A stretch of DNA of 64,000 nucleotides from Actinoplanes siamensis (GCF_016862395.1 NZ_BOMW01000066.1:1-64000); one strand, 5' to 3'. Shown: positions 33,239-41,215, counted from the stretch's first letter. Translations and numbers: made by a program. Notes: generated by a model not told the origin, from the letters alone.

Positions 33239-34152
33239 GAGGCCCTCCGGGTGGGGAACGGGATGACGGTGGCGAGCTGTTCGCGTTCGGGTGCCGGGTC
33301 GGCCGCGGGGGCGCCGCGGCGGCAGAGCGCGCATTCGGGCGTGCCGTCGTCGCGGCGGCCGCCCCCGAGCCCGTGAACGCATCGATCTGGCCGAGTGGAG
33401 GAAACGGGGTTCGTCGCTTCGCCGTTCGCGCGCGAATGGGTGACGGCCGCTTCTAGGTCTCCATCGTCAGTTAGCGGGGAGGTGAGTTCTTCCGGGTAGG
33501 TGTTTAGGGAAGGTGGGCGCTCATCCATGGGTGAGCGCTGATCGTGCTCCAGATGAGCGCTGATCGACGTTTTCAGCGCTCGCCCTGGGTGAGCGCTGAT
33601 CGTTTCGGCGTCCTCCGGATCAGCGCTCACCTTGGATGAGCGCTGATCCGAGTTATCCACAGGCTGTGTCACCTCATCAGCGCTCACTCTGGATGAGCGC
33701 TGATCGGGCTCACCAGCGCTCACCTTGGATGAGCGCTGATCGACGCGGGCGCGGGCCTCTCGGGCGCGAGCGCCGGCCCGATTCGCGTCCCGGATCTCGT
33801 CGCGGGCGGCGTCGTACGTGGCCGGGTCGACGACCTCCACGTGTTCGAGAATGTCCGGCCCGAGGATCAGCCGGTACTCGTCGGAGAGGCGCTTGCGGCG
33901 GTTGCCGGGACGCACCAGCTCGATGAGGCCGACGTCGCGCAGCCACTTCAGGTAGCGCCTCGCGGTGGACTGCGAGCCGCCGAGGTCGAGAGCCAGGCGG
34001 GCGACGCCGCAGTGGATGCCGGTGCCGTCCGCGTCGGCGTAGGAGCTGACGATGAGCGCGCTCAGCTTGTGCTTGTCGCTGATCCTGGCGCGGCGGACCA
34101 GCGCGTTCCAGGCCCCCACGGTCACGCCGAGGTCGTGGGCGTTCGTTGTCAC
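33235..34152 (-). CDS. phage replication initiator-like protein
   Basis: 305 aa. The N-terminal ~110 residues form a winged-helix DNA-binding domain (ISDKHKLSALIVSSYADADG, STARRYLKWLRDVGLIELVR), like phage O-type and DnaD-like initiators. Residues ~135-215 are repetitive: DQRSSKVSA, DQRSSRVSA, DQRSSKVSA, SAHPGR and ISAHLEHDQRS. These are encoded by a palindromic iteron array in the gene itself. The C-terminus contains a CVHGLGGG...CALC zinc-like segment. No helicase or polymerase gene was found, so it should recruit host machinery. Confidence 0.65.
   Translation of the reverse strand: MTTNAHDLGVTVGAWNALVRRARISDKHKLSALIVSSYADADGTGIHCGVARLALDLGGSQSTARRYLKWLRDVGLIELVRPGNRRKRLSDEYRLILGPDILEHVEVVDPATYDAARDEIRDANRAGARAREARARVDQRSSKVSAGEPDQRSSRVSADEVTQPVDNSDQRSSKVSADPEDAETISAHPGRALKTSISAHLEHDQRSPMDERPPSLNTYPEELTSPLTDDGDLEAAVTHSRANGEATNPVSSTRPDRCVHGLGGGRRDDGTPECALCRRGAPAADPAPEREQLATVIPFPTRRAS
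33515..33741. repeat. palindromic iteron array, probable phage replication origin
   Basis: TGAGCGCTGATC occurs six times on the plus strand (33532, 33554, 33590, 33637, 33694, 33730). Five copies are paired with an inverted CAGCGCTCA-like half site 7-8 bases upstream, giving regularly spaced palindromes. A perfect DnaA box, TTATCCACA, lies among them at 33653-33661. An array inside the initiator gene mirrors the lambda O-gene origin. Peptide repeats in the protein are a by-product. Confidence 0.7.
33653..33661 (+). promoter_or_regulatory. DnaA box within the iteron array
   Basis: TTATCCACA, an exact consensus match between the third and fourth palindromes. The surrounding 20 bases are the most AT-rich part of the array. 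Confidence 0.6.
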
Positions 34153-34202
34153 GGGCTACCTCTGGTTCAGGGTTGAGCTGGGTGGGGTGAGGCAGGTCCG
34201 CG

Positions 34203-34691
34203 TCAGCCGTACGACGGGTAGACGAGCCATTTCGGGCCGTCCTGGGTGGGCGTGATGCCGAGTGCGGTCAGGGCGTCGCGCAGCTTGGCGTCCCAGCCTT
34301 CGGCGGCGGGCCGGCGCTGCATCTCGGCGGAGTCGAGCGCCATCACCTGGGACCACTCCACCGACTGCTCGGACCCCTTCGCGATCAGGACCCAGCCGCA
34401 GTGGTCGTAGTGGCCGCTGGTGTCCAGTTCGACACCGCAGCGCTTCTCGGCGTCGCGCTTGCGGTCGTAGTAGCCGGCCTTTGCGGCCGCCGGCGTCCAC
34501 TCCTCAGCGAACCCGGCCGAGGCGAGCAGGATCTTCTCGGCCTCGCTGCCGAAGTCGTCGACCTCGCTGTCGTCGTCGGGGAACCACGGCAGCTTCGGTG
34601 AGCCGTACTCGTCGCGCTCGGCGGCCTTGAAGTCCTCGGCGCCGCCGAGGTCGTAGCCGTAGGCAAGGTGCGCGCGGGGGCTCATTCCCAT
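34203..34691 (-). CDS. phage hypothetical protein, 162 aa
   Basis: Acidic early protein (begins MGMSPRAHLAYGYDLGGAED), with an acidic PDDDSEVDDFGSE stretch and a Trp-rich C-terminus. ATG 34691 follows GGAG by seven bases and overlaps the upstream TAA (TAATG). No family recognised. Confidence 0.6.
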   Translation of the reverse strand: MGMSPRAHLAYGYDLGGAEDFKAAERDEYGSPKLPWFPDDDSEVDDFGSEAEKILLASAGFAEEWTPAAAKAGYYDRKRDAEKRCGVELDTSGHYDHCGWVLIAKGSEQSVEWSQVMALDSAEMQRRPAAEGWDAKLRDALTALGITPTQDGPKWLVYPSYG

Positions 34692-34987
34692 TACTTCGCT
34701 CCGATCTGGTTGGTCCGCTTCTTCGCCAGCCGTGGGCCGTACGCGACGACCTCGTGCCGGCCGGGGCCCGCGCACACCGCCGGGTAGGCGTCGCGCGGGC
34801 CGACCTTGTAGGGCTCGCCGGGGTGCAGCGGCTGACCGCAGTGGCACCGGCCGACGTGCTGTTTCGTGTCGCGGTGGTGCGTCCAGGCCTTGGCGTCGAC
34901 GGCGCCGTCCGCGGTCTTGAGCCGCGACCAGATGCCGGTGTGGCTGGCCGGGCGCGGCGGGCCCGGGATGAGCGGCTCCTGGGTCAC
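34691..34987 (-). CDS. phage protein with CxC zinc motif, 98 aa
   Basis: The segment RCHCGQPLHPGEPYKVGPRD plus AVCAGPGRHEVVAYGP is a single zinc-ribbon-like module. GTG 34987 overlaps the next stop by GTGA. Small early proteins of this kind are typical of actinophages; role unknown. Confidence 0.55.
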   Translation of the reverse strand: MTQEPLIPGPPRPASHTGIWSRLKTADGAVDAKAWTHHRDTKQHVGRCHCGQPLHPGEPYKVGPRDAYPAVCAGPGRHEVVAYGPRLAKKRTNQIGAK

Positions 34988-35262
34988 GGCCGCCTCACCA
35001 ACGTCGGGTCGCAGTGGAGGTCCGGCCGGCTGCAGCAGACCGTGAAGCCGCCGAGGCGCGGGTGCTCGACCTCGCCGGAGGTGGGGCAGAAGTACGGCAG
35101 CCAGCCCTTCGCCCGGAAGCGCGCCCGGATCCGCAGCGAGATCAGGGCCTTGTCCGGGGCGGTCCAGCCGTGCCAGCCGATGCCCACGATCCAGCGCTGG
35201 CCGTGGCCGCGTTGCGGGATACCGCACCAGGCGCAGGACTCCGCGGTGATCATGGCGGCCAT
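34984..35262 (-). CDS. phage Cys-rich protein, 92 aa
   Basis: CAWCGIPQRGHGQRWIVGIG, with FCPTSGEVEHPRLGGFTVCC, gives two Cys pairs of a treble-clef-like fold. It overlaps both neighbours by four bases. Likely a nucleic-acid or protein adaptor; no family recognised. Confidence 0.55.
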   Translation of the reverse strand: MAAMITAESCAWCGIPQRGHGQRWIVGIGWHGWTAPDKALISLRIRARFRAKGWLPYFCPTSGEVEHPRLGGFTVCCSRPDLHCDPTLVRRP

Positions 35263-35558
35263 CAGAACGGGGCCTCGTCGTCGAAACCGCCGACGGCCTC
35301 ACGACCCGCGTTCAGCCGCGCCCACCGTCGCCTCCACCGCCGGTTCGTCCATGCGATCCGGCGCTCTCGCCGCCGTTCCTGTCGGGGCGTCGGGCGGCAC
35401 TCGGGGCAGTTGACCTCGCGGCCGGACGCGCCGGTCACGATGCCGCTGTCCTCGCAGTCCCAGCAGCAGTAGTCCGGCTCCTCGCGGGCCGGGATGCCGT
35501 CCTCGTCGTCGTACCAGTCGTCCTCGATCCAGTCGTGCTCGGCGCAGCAGTAGCTCAC
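35262..35558 (-). CDS. phage Cys/Trp-rich zinc protein, 98 aa
   Basis: Four Cys pairs (CCAEHDW, CCWDCEDSG, CPECRP), an acidic WYDDEDG block and then a very basic Arg/Trp tail (RRWRRRWARLN) suitable for nucleic-acid contact. GTG 35558. Confidence 0.5.
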   Translation of the reverse strand: MSYCCAEHDWIEDDWYDDEDGIPAREEPDYCCWDCEDSGIVTGASGREVNCPECRPTPRQERRRERRIAWTNRRWRRRWARLNAGREAVGGFDDEAPF

Positions 35559-35815
35559 AGGTCACCTCCGGGCAGCACCAGGTAGACGCAGTCGCCGGGG
35601 AACGCCGCCGCGCGCAGCCGTTCCGTGTACGGCGAGATCACCGGCACGGCGAGCCAGACGTACGGCGACCTGCAGCGACGGGCGAGGCGGTGGCGCAGAC
35701 TCCTGGTCAAGGCGGATCGGCCAACCAGCACCCGGTCGGCTTCGGCCGCACAGCCGCCTGCCTGGAGGCAGCTGTCGCAGGGCTCAATGCCTCCGCACGG
35801 CAGGGGCTCGATCAC
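35555..35815 (-). CDS. phage protein with N-terminal Cys cluster, 86 aa
   Basis: CGGIEPCDSCLQAGGCAAEA forms a compact Cys cluster reminiscent of WhiB-like iron-sulfur proteins, but lacks the WhiB C-terminal signature. GTG 35815, coupled by GTGA to both neighbours. Function unknown. Confidence 0.5.
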   Translation of the reverse strand: MIEPLPCGGIEPCDSCLQAGGCAAEADRVLVGRSALTRSLRHRLARRCRSPYVWLAVPVISPYTERLRAAAFPGDCVYLVLPGGDL

Positions 35816-36096
35816 CGCTCACCGCCGATCGGCAGGGCCTGCCGGACCGCAGCCGCGTCCCGGCGCCGCCGCAGGCAGGTCGGGCCGAGCCACACCGTGG
35901 CATCGCCGTCAGGCACCGCGGTGAGCTGCCGGGCGGACCGGCCGCAGTCCGCGCACCGGTGCGGGGCGGCCGCCGGTCGTCCGGCGAGCGCGGCGACCGC
36001 GGCCAGGCCGTCGAGATGCCGCGGCGGCATTGACCAGTTCGGCTCGCCGGTTGCCTCGACGTACGCCCGGATCATCTCGGAGGTCAGCTCGTTCAC
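35812..36096 (-). CDS. phage zinc-finger protein (DUF6011-like)
   Basis: 94 aa from GTG 36096, with CADCGRSARQLTAVP and WLGPTCLRR. This CxxC...C pattern matches the small DUF6011-type proteins of actinophages. ATG 36108 is an alternative start lacking a ribosome site. Confidence 0.5.
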   Translation of the reverse strand: MNELTSEMIRAYVEATGEPNWSMPPRHLDGLAAVAALAGRPAAAPHRCADCGRSARQLTAVPDGDATVWLGPTCLRRRRDAAAVRQALPIGGER

Positions 36097-36359
36097 CGCC
36101 GCCTCCATCGGTCCGCGTCCGGGCAGGTCGTGAAGTGCGCCTCGCGCAGCGGCCCACCGAGCAGCGACGGCCCGGTCAGCACGGTGGCCACCGGCCCGAC
36201 GAACAGGCCGGGCCGCTCGGCCAGCTCGACGTTGCCGTCCTCGGTCGGTTCGGCGTCGACGGGCATGGCCTTGCCGCCCCGGCTGGTGGCCCAGATGATC
36301 GGGGCGTTGCAGCTGCGGCAGGCGGTGATCTCGAAGCCCTCGGGCGTCCGGCCGGTCAT
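36093..36359 (-). CDS. phage zinc-ribbon protein, 88 aa
   Basis: CRSCNAPIIWATSRGGKAMP plus FTTCPDADRW is a well-known small actinophage protein layout. ATGA overlap on both sides. It may modulate host proteins; no biochemical role is established. Confidence 0.55.
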   Translation of the reverse strand: MTGRTPEGFEITACRSCNAPIIWATSRGGKAMPVDAEPTEDGNVELAERPGLFVGPVATVLTGPSLLGGPLREAHFTTCPDADRWRRR

Positions 36360-36544
36360 CGCGCACCTGCCCGGTCGAGCCGTCGGGTGAGCCAGTGGAC
36401 CAGCGCGCCAACGCAGATGACGCCCAACGGCACCCGCAGCCACCACGGGATCAGGTGCTGCTCCATGGCGATGCGCCAGTACCAGCCGAAGCTGGTGGCG
36501 ACGGCGATGAAGAGGCAGGCGAAGTGGTAGTTGCTGAGCTTCAT
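36356..36544 (-). CDS. small membrane protein, 62 aa
   Basis: Two hydrophobic helices (YHFACLFIAVATSFGWYW and LIPWWLRVPLGVICVGALV) and a basic tail. ATG 36544 is coupled by ATGA to its neighbour. Role unknown. Confidence 0.5.
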   Translation of the reverse strand: MKLSNYHFACLFIAVATSFGWYWRIAMEQHLIPWWLRVPLGVICVGALVHWLTRRLDRAGAR

Positions 36545-36765
36545 CGCGGACCACCTCGCTCGGCTGCCCGGCCCGCGCGGAGCTTCCCGCAGTAGCAGCG
36601 GCCGTTCAGGATCGCGCCCTTCACGCACCCGGGCTTGGTTGGCGACCAGGGCCAGCGGCTGCCGCCGGAGAGGTTGTCGCGCTGCGCCCACCACTTCAGG
36701 TCGGCCCGGCACTGGCCGGGGATCCGGTCGAGCAGCCGGGCGAGGCGACGGCGCCAGCTACGCAT
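36541..36765 (-). CDS. phage hypothetical protein, 74 aa
   Basis: Basic, with one CxC (CYCGK) and Trp-rich middle (LKWWAQRDN). It overlaps the upstream gene by eight bases (ATGCGTAG) and the downstream gene by four. Function unknown. Confidence 0.45.
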   Translation of the reverse strand: MRSWRRRLARLLDRIPGQCRADLKWWAQRDNLSGGSRWPWSPTKPGCVKGAILNGRCYCGKLRAGRAAERGGPR

Positions 36766-37045
36766 CGGCAGTCACCACCCCGGCCAGGTCGACCGTCAGC
36801 CACTCGGTGGTGACGCGGCCCTGTCCATCGACCCACGCCCGGCACTGGCCGCCGCACCCGTTCGGGTCCTCCGGGGCGCGGATGCCGCACTCCACCAGCT
36901 CGTATCGGTCCATCGACGGACCCCAGGCGATGACGCCCTGGCCCAGGTGCTTGCAGTCGTGCGCGCACGGGCCGACCACCGGCGCTGGGCCTTCGCCCTT
37001 GAACCAGTGGATCTCGCCGGGGTGGTCAAGGTGCGGCTCAGCCAC
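36758..37045 (-). CDS. phage Cys-rich protein, 95 aa
   Basis: GPCAHDCKHLGQGVIAWGPS with GCGGQCRAWVD gives a zinc-binding pattern. GTG 37045 lies in GTGGCTGA, the recurring junction element that also holds the upstream stop. Confidence 0.5.
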   Translation of the reverse strand: MAEPHLDHPGEIHWFKGEGPAPVVGPCAHDCKHLGQGVIAWGPSMDRYELVECGIRAPEDPNGCGGQCRAWVDGQGRVTTEWLTVDLAGVVTADA

Positions 37046-37478
37046 GGCCGCCTCCCTTCCGCTTAGCCGCCCGCCGGGCGGCGCGGTTCGCCGGCTGGGC
37101 GAGCGCGGCCTGCATCGCTGCGAGGTCGCCACGTGGGCCGTCGAGCCGCAGTGGCGCGGCGTCGCAGCCGGGCTCCCACCGCTGGCCGACCAGCCGCCAC
37201 CGGCAGCCCTCGGCCGCGTCGGACAGGGTTACCGGCCTGCGGCACCGGCACGTCGCGCCGCGCAGTAGGCGCTCCGCCAGCGCAAGCGCCGCCCCGGTCG
37301 GCGACCGGTGGTCCTCCGCGGTGATCCGCGCGCCCCTGTACTGGACGTGCGCGTACCAGCCGGCCTCGTCGGCGGGAACGTCGTCGTGCAGGTAGCCGAT
37401 CTCGAAGCTGGTCGCCCCGGCTCGGCCAGCCAGATCGGCGCAGGCGATCACGATGTCGTCGTTGACGTAGTCAGCCAC
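37038..37478 (-). CDS. phage hypothetical protein, 146 aa
   Basis: Begins VADYVNDDIVIACADLAGR from GTG 37478 (an earlier GTG at 37487 is possible). Beta-rich centre with WYAHVQYRG, a CRCRRPV pair and a basic C-terminus ending GGGRG. It starts in a GTGGCTGA junction. Confidence 0.55.
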   Translation of the reverse strand: MADYVNDDIVIACADLAGRAGATSFEIGYLHDDVPADEAGWYAHVQYRGARITAEDHRSPTGAALALAERLLRGATCRCRRPVTLSDAAEGCRWRLVGQRWEPGCDAAPLRLDGPRGDLAAMQAALAQPANRAARRAAKRKGGGRG

Positions 37479-37746
37479 GGTCATCACCGCCCGGGATCTG
37501 GATCCGCCAGGCGCCGGCTCCCGCCTGGACCACCCGGCCGTTGAACCGCTCGACCTCGTCGGTGGCCAGCTCCCGGGTGGTGCCCTTCGGGAAGCGGACG
37601 TTGATGAAGCCGGCGCCCTCTACCCAGGAGCCGATGAAGTCGTCGTCGTCCTCGTCGGTGATGAGCGCCAGGTGGTGCTCGTCGCGGGAGATGTCGCCGG
37701 CGAGCTGGTGGAAGGCGTGGGTCGCCATCATGAACCGATCAGCCAC
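37471..37746 (-). CDS. phage hypothetical protein, 91 aa
   Basis: From GTG 37746 (VADRFMMATHAFHQLAGDIS), acidic (ITDEDDDDF), ending IPGGDDRG. The Gly-Gly-Asp end is forced by the ribosome site for the next gene in the shared junction. Confidence 0.5.
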   Translation of the reverse strand: MADRFMMATHAFHQLAGDISRDEHHLALITDEDDDDFIGSWVEGAGFINVRFPKGTTRELATDEVERFNGRVVQAGAGAWRIQIPGGDDRG

Positions 37747-38005
37747 GGTGCTCACCCCCGAGAAGCACGCCGATGAGCAGGAGCAGGAGCACGAGCGCCG
37801 CCACGCCGACGATGCCGGGCACCTTTGCGGACCGCACCGCCTTGTCGGCGTAGTGCCGCGCCTGGCGCGCGTGGTAGGTGCCGAGGCGTGCGTGGTAGCG
37901 AGCGGCCTGGACGTGCGTGAGGCCCCAGGCCTGAACGTCGCCGCGCGAGTCGTTCGGATAGATGAGGAACTGCTCGGTCATCAAGATGTCGGTCGGCTCA
38001 GTCAC
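37739..38005 (-). CDS. single-span membrane protein, 88 aa
   Basis: A cytoplasmic helical region with repeated YHAR motifs (RYHARLGTYHARQARHYADK) is followed by one hydrophobic helix (PGIVGVAALVLLLLLIGVLL) and the end GGEHRG. GTG 38005. Role unknown; perhaps a membrane-targeted early protein. Confidence 0.5.
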   Translation of the reverse strand: MTEPTDILMTEQFLIYPNDSRGDVQAWGLTHVQAARYHARLGTYHARQARHYADKAVRSAKVPGIVGVAALVLLLLLIGVLLGGEHRG

Positions 38006-38334
38006 GACCCACCGCCCAGCCTGGCCAGCAGCTTGTGCAGCCGGGTGACGTCGCTGGCGCGGAACGTGCGCAGCTCGTCGTCGTGGTCGACGTCGCACGA
38101 GCAGTTCCCGGCGCACCCCTCCTCGCGCTGGCAGCCCGGGTCCGCCGGGACGAGCACCACGTGCCCCTCCTCGCACTTCACGGTCCAGAACCCGAAGTCC
38201 GCCTCCTCGGGCGCGATCGGCGCCGGCGCGGCCAGGTCGCCGAGGTACAGCGGGCGGCTGCAGGTCCACGCCAGGTGCAGCGGCGACAGGCAGTCGGGCA
38301 TCGGGCACAGCAGCGACGCGAAGTCGTCAGCCAC
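38002..38334 (-). CDS. phage Cys-rich protein, 110 aa
   Basis: Six Cys residues in C-x4-C and C-x-C spacing (LCPMPDCLSP and CAGNCSCDVDH), plus a Trp-containing beta core (FGFWTVKCEEGHVVLV). GTG 38334 lies in a GTGGCTGA junction. Confidence 0.5.
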   Translation of the reverse strand: MADDFASLLCPMPDCLSPLHLAWTCSRPLYLGDLAAPAPIAPEEADFGFWTVKCEEGHVVLVPADPGCQREEGCAGNCSCDVDHDDELRTFRASDVTRLHKLLARLGGGS

Positions 38335-38608
38335 GGCGCTCACCGCCCAGCTCCATGAGGTGCCAGACGAGCCGGCCGCTCGGCGTCACCGCCGTGCCGA
38401 CGTGCACACCCTCGACGTCCGGATGGCCAGTGCCGTAGACCCGGAACGTGCGCGCGTCGGCGGGCTCGCCCGGGTTGTGGATGTGCCACACCTCGACGTA
38501 GTCCTCACTGCGGGTGGCGACGTGCACGATCGGGCCGGTCAGGTCGAGCACGTGCTGCCCGTCGTCGACCGGGATGGCGGAGCGGTAGATGGTGCGAGTT
38601 TCACCCAC
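38327..38608 (-). CDS. DUF7352-like phage protein
   Basis: 93 aa. IYRSAIPVDDGQHVLDLTGP, TFRVYGTGHPDV and GTAVTPSGRLVWHL follow the pattern of this small beta-sandwich family, common in actinobacterial phages. Role unknown. The start lies in a GTGGGTGA junction. Confidence 0.6.
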   Translation of the reverse strand: MGETRTIYRSAIPVDDGQHVLDLTGPIVHVATRSEDYVEVWHIHNPGEPADARTFRVYGTGHPDVEGVHVGTAVTPSGRLVWHLMELGGERRG

Positions 38609-38750
38609 GGTGGGTCTCCTTGCGGACGTTCTGGAGGCGGCGGCGCCGCTCCCGCCGGGTCATCGCGACCCAGGACGAGAGCGGCACCTTGCACATGGCG
38701 GCGTTGAGCTGGACCCGCTCGGCGAGCCGGCGCTCGGTCCGGGAACTCAC
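38601..38750 (-). CDS. phage hypothetical protein, 49 aa
   Basis: From GTG 38750 (overlapping GTGA). Basic and helical, with MTRRERRRRLQNVRKE at the end. Probably a nucleic-acid binding peptide. Confidence 0.4.
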   Translation of the reverse strand: MSSRTERRLAERVQLNAAMCKVPLSSWVAMTRRERRRRLQNVRKETHRG

Positions 38751-39022
38751 CACTTGGTCACCGGCACGTTGGACGGATCGACCGGCCGGGACGCCCCGTC
38801 GGTCTCGGCGCACGCGGCCTCCCATGCCTCGGCGTCGGCAAGCCGCATCCCGGCGTCCTCGCCGCCCGGCACCTGCAGGGCGGTCGCGGCGGCCAGCGCG
38901 AGCGTGGCGTGCGTCTGCGCGGCTGCGGCGAAGTAGTCCCGGTCCACCGACTTTGAGGCGGGCAGGTCGTCGGCCATTTCCAGAAGCGACTCGGCTTCGA
39001 GGTAGTGCTCTGGTCCTGTCAC
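38747..39022 (-). CDS. phage hypothetical protein, 91 aa
   Basis: Ala-rich helical protein (LEAESLLEMADDLP, AAQTHATLALAAATALQV), similar in character to the protein at 39674. Coupled to both neighbours by GTGA. Confidence 0.5.
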   Translation of the reverse strand: MTGPEHYLEAESLLEMADDLPASKSVDRDYFAAAAQTHATLALAAATALQVPGGEDAGMRLADAEAWEAACAETDGASRPVDPSNVPVTKW

Positions 39023-39210
39023 AGCCCGTTCCCTCTGATCAGTCGGACGAGGTGCTTCGAGAACCCCTCAACCCGGCGGAAGTAACTCGGTGGCATCCGC
39101 ATCGGGTGCAGCAGGCCAGCGGCGCGACGTTGGTGCGCGACCAGGGCGTCGTTGCGGCCGACGTACGCCCGCCATGCCCGAGCGCGACGCGTCTTGCGCG
39201 CCCGGCTCAT
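39019..39210 (-). CDS. phage hypothetical protein, 63 aa
   Basis: Strongly basic (begins MSRARKTRRARAWRAYVGRN), helical. ATG 39210 is coupled by ATGA. Nucleic-acid binding is likely but unproven. Confidence 0.45.
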   Translation of the reverse strand: MSRARKTRRARAWRAYVGRNDALVAHQRRAAGLLHPMRMPPSYFRRVEGFSKHLVRLIRGNGL

Positions 39211-39677
39211 GGCGCCTGCCCCCAGCGGCAGCCCCAGCCGTCGGCCGCCAGCGGCGAACCGAACTGGTGCTCCTTCGTGCACAGCAGCCGGAGCTGCTCG
39301 CCGGGCGTCACCGTGGCGCACCGGCTGTCGTCGCAGCGCACGATCAGCCCGGTGTCGTAGGTGACCACCACGTATTGCGAGGCGGCGAGGAACCGCGTGT
39401 CGACGCTCTGCACGGTGCCGGTGGCGGGCTGGAGGCGGTGGTAGTCGCCGCCCCAGGGCCAGTAGCCGGCGCCGGATCCGATGAGGAGCCCAAGCAGGGC
39501 GGCCGGGGCCAGCCAGGCGATGACCCAGTGCTCGTGGTCGCGATGGCCCCGGTAGTCCTTGATGACCGACGCCAGGATGGCGATCACGGTGATGGCCAGG
39601 CTGGCGAGGGTGAGCACGCCCAGGATGGGAAGCCCGATCGTCACGCTGGGCAGCCAGGCGCCGTCGTGGTCGATCAC
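39207..39677 (-). CDS. membrane protein, 156 aa
   Basis: Two or three spans (ILGVLTLASLAITVIAILAS and WVIAWLAPAALLGLLIGSG) followed by an extracytoplasmic beta domain of ~85 residues with three Cys. GTG 39677. Superinfection exclusion is possible, without direct evidence. Confidence 0.55.
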   Translation of the reverse strand: MIDHDGAWLPSVTIGLPILGVLTLASLAITVIAILASVIKDYRGHRDHEHWVIAWLAPAALLGLLIGSGAGYWPWGGDYHRLQPATGTVQSVDTRFLAASQYVVVTYDTGLIVRCDDSRCATVTPGEQLRLLCTKEHQFGSPLAADGWGCRWGQAP

Positions 39678-39949
39678 GCGGCACCACCCAGCCGAGCGCC
39701 GGAGGTCTCGCTCCGCGCGTCGCCCTCGTCGCGCAGGTAGGCCTCGAACTGCCTGGCCGTGGCCAGGATCTCCTCGCCGCGACTGGTGGCCGACGGCCCG
39801 TCGGAGCCGAAGCTCACCAGGTCGATGCTGGTGTACGCCTCGTGCGCCCTGACCGCCAGGTCCAAGGCGTTGAGGCGCGTCTGGGCAGCCGGGGTGTACC
39901 CCTGCCCGCCGGTGCCGAGGGGGAGCATCTGGCCTGGTCCGACGCTCAC
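39674..39949 (-). CDS. phage hypothetical protein, 91 aa
   Basis: Helical (RLNALDLAVRAHEAYTSIDL, EEILATARQFEAYLRDEGDA). GTG 39949 overlaps the next gene's stop. The sequence pattern is common in actinophage early operons; function unknown. Confidence 0.5.
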   Translation of the reverse strand: MSVGPGQMLPLGTGGQGYTPAAQTRLNALDLAVRAHEAYTSIDLVSFGSDGPSATSRGEEILATARQFEAYLRDEGDARSETSGARLGGAA

Positions 39950-40497
39950 CGGTTGCCGCCCGAGAACTCCGCCGCTGGGACACCAGCTGCCGCGTCCTTG
40001 GCGGCCAGCGCGGCGGTTGCCTCCACCACCGAGGACTTCGCCACCTCGGCGCGTTCGGCCATCAGCTCCTCGGCGGAGGCCTCCGGCACCTGGTGCTCCC
40101 CGTCCGGGCCCATCCGGATCGGCAGCGCCTCCTGCCCGTCCAGCTCCGGGCCGCCGTCGCCGTCGAAGTCGTACGACTCGCGCGGCGCCGAGAACAGGGT
40201 GTCCTCCACCGACGCCAGGCCGTTGCGCTTACGCAGCTCGTCGAGCAGCTGCCGCAGCTGGCCGCCGATCCCGGTCGGGTCCGAGCCGTCCGCCTCAAAC
40301 CCGGGCTCGACCGCGACGATCGACACCGCCATCTTCGTGCCTGTCTTCGTCTCCTGGTGCGAATGCCACTCGACCACGGCGACGACCGGGATCTGCGCGA
40401 TCCGGTGGGTGTCCATGAACTGGGCGACCCGCTCCAGGCCGTTGTTGGGCCGCTGCTTCTCGCTGAACGTGCCGCTGATGTTGACCGTCATGCTCAC
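39946..40497 (-). CDS. phage early protein, 183 aa
   Basis: An N-terminal beta domain (GTFSEKQRPNNGLERVAQFM and IPVVAVVEWHSHQETKTG) precedes a long acidic tail (DFDGDGGPELDGQ and an Ala/Glu-rich end), an arrangement like single-stranded-DNA-binding proteins. No SSB signature is clear, so this is inference. It lies in the recombination region. Confidence 0.5.
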   Translation of the reverse strand: MSMTVNISGTFSEKQRPNNGLERVAQFMDTHRIAQIPVVAVVEWHSHQETKTGTKMAVSIVAVEPGFEADGSDPTGIGGQLRQLLDELRKRNGLASVEDTLFSAPRESYDFDGDGGPELDGQEALPIRMGPDGEHQVPEASAEELMAERAEVAKSSVVEATAALAAKDAAAGVPAAEFSGGNR

Positions 40498-40504
40498 GGT
40501 GGTG

Positions 40505-41215
40505 CTACTCCTTGATGAAGGTGATGCGGACGCGGACCGGCACGAGCGGCCCGCACGGGTGGTTGTGGAGCTCCCGGTACCGGCTGCCGCAGACGCGGCA
40601 GAGGTGCCGGACGTGTTCGTCGTAGAGCCGCTCGGCGGCGTTGATCCGGGCGAGGCGGCGGCGGAGCTTGGCGGTCTTGGCCTGTTCGAGCAGCAGCTTG
40701 TCCGCCCGGTCGGCGAGCTCTGCGCGAAGCTGGGCGGTGGCCTCGTCGATCGCCGCGGGCAGCTCCTCGTCCTGGATGTCGCGGCACCGAGCCTCGGCCT
40801 GGTCGAGCTGGACGCGCACGCTCTCCAGCTCGGCGCGTGCCTCGTCGCGCTCGCGCCGGAGCGCCGCGACCCGCTCCAGCGCGATGCCCTCCGCCTCGAC
40901 AGCCTCGTTCACCTGCCGCCGGGCCGCGGTGAGCTCACCGCGCACCTTGTCCAGCTCCCGGCGGGCCGCATCGCACTCCTGGGCCGCGTTCGTCCAGTAC
41001 GCCTTGACCCGGGCCTCGGCGGCCAGGGCCTCATCACGCTCCTTCTTGACGCGGTCCAGGTGCGGCGTCGGCCGGGGCTCGGACGGCGCGGCGCGGTCGC
41101 CCGGGTCGTACTTCGCGCACCCGCAGTCCGGGTCCTTGCATCCGCCGGTGCCGCGCTTGTGCTCGACGCGCGGGTCGCCGCACACGCAGTCCGGTGCTTC
41201 GTCGATCGCGCTCAT
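40505..41215 (-). CDS. coiled-coil protein with N- and C-terminal zinc motifs, 236 aa
   Basis: The N-terminus has two Cys/His pairs (CVCGDPRVEHKRGTGGC and CKDPDCGCAKYDPGD). Residues ~50-190 are a continuous coiled coil (KKERDEALAAEARVKAYW onward). The C-terminus has CRVCGSRYRELHNHPCG. ATG 41215 overlaps a tiny upstream gene in ATGA. It may be a scaffold or a DNA-bridging factor for recombination. Confidence 0.55.
   Translation of the reverse strand: MSAIDEAPDCVCGDPRVEHKRGTGGCKDPDCGCAKYDPGDRAAPSEPRPTPHLDRVKKERDEALAAEARVKAYWTNAAQECDAARRELDKVRGELTAARRQVNEAVEAEGIALERVAALRRERDEARAELESVRVQLDQAEARCRDIQDEELPAAIDEATAQLRAELADRADKLLLEQAKTAKLRRRLARINAAERLYDEHVRHLCRVCGSRYRELHNHPCGPLVPVRVRITFIKE

Noticed and set aside
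33515..33741. Repeat array considered as a CRISPR
   Set aside because: Repeats are palindromic, variably spaced, lie in a coding gene, and have no unique equal-length spacers or cas genes.
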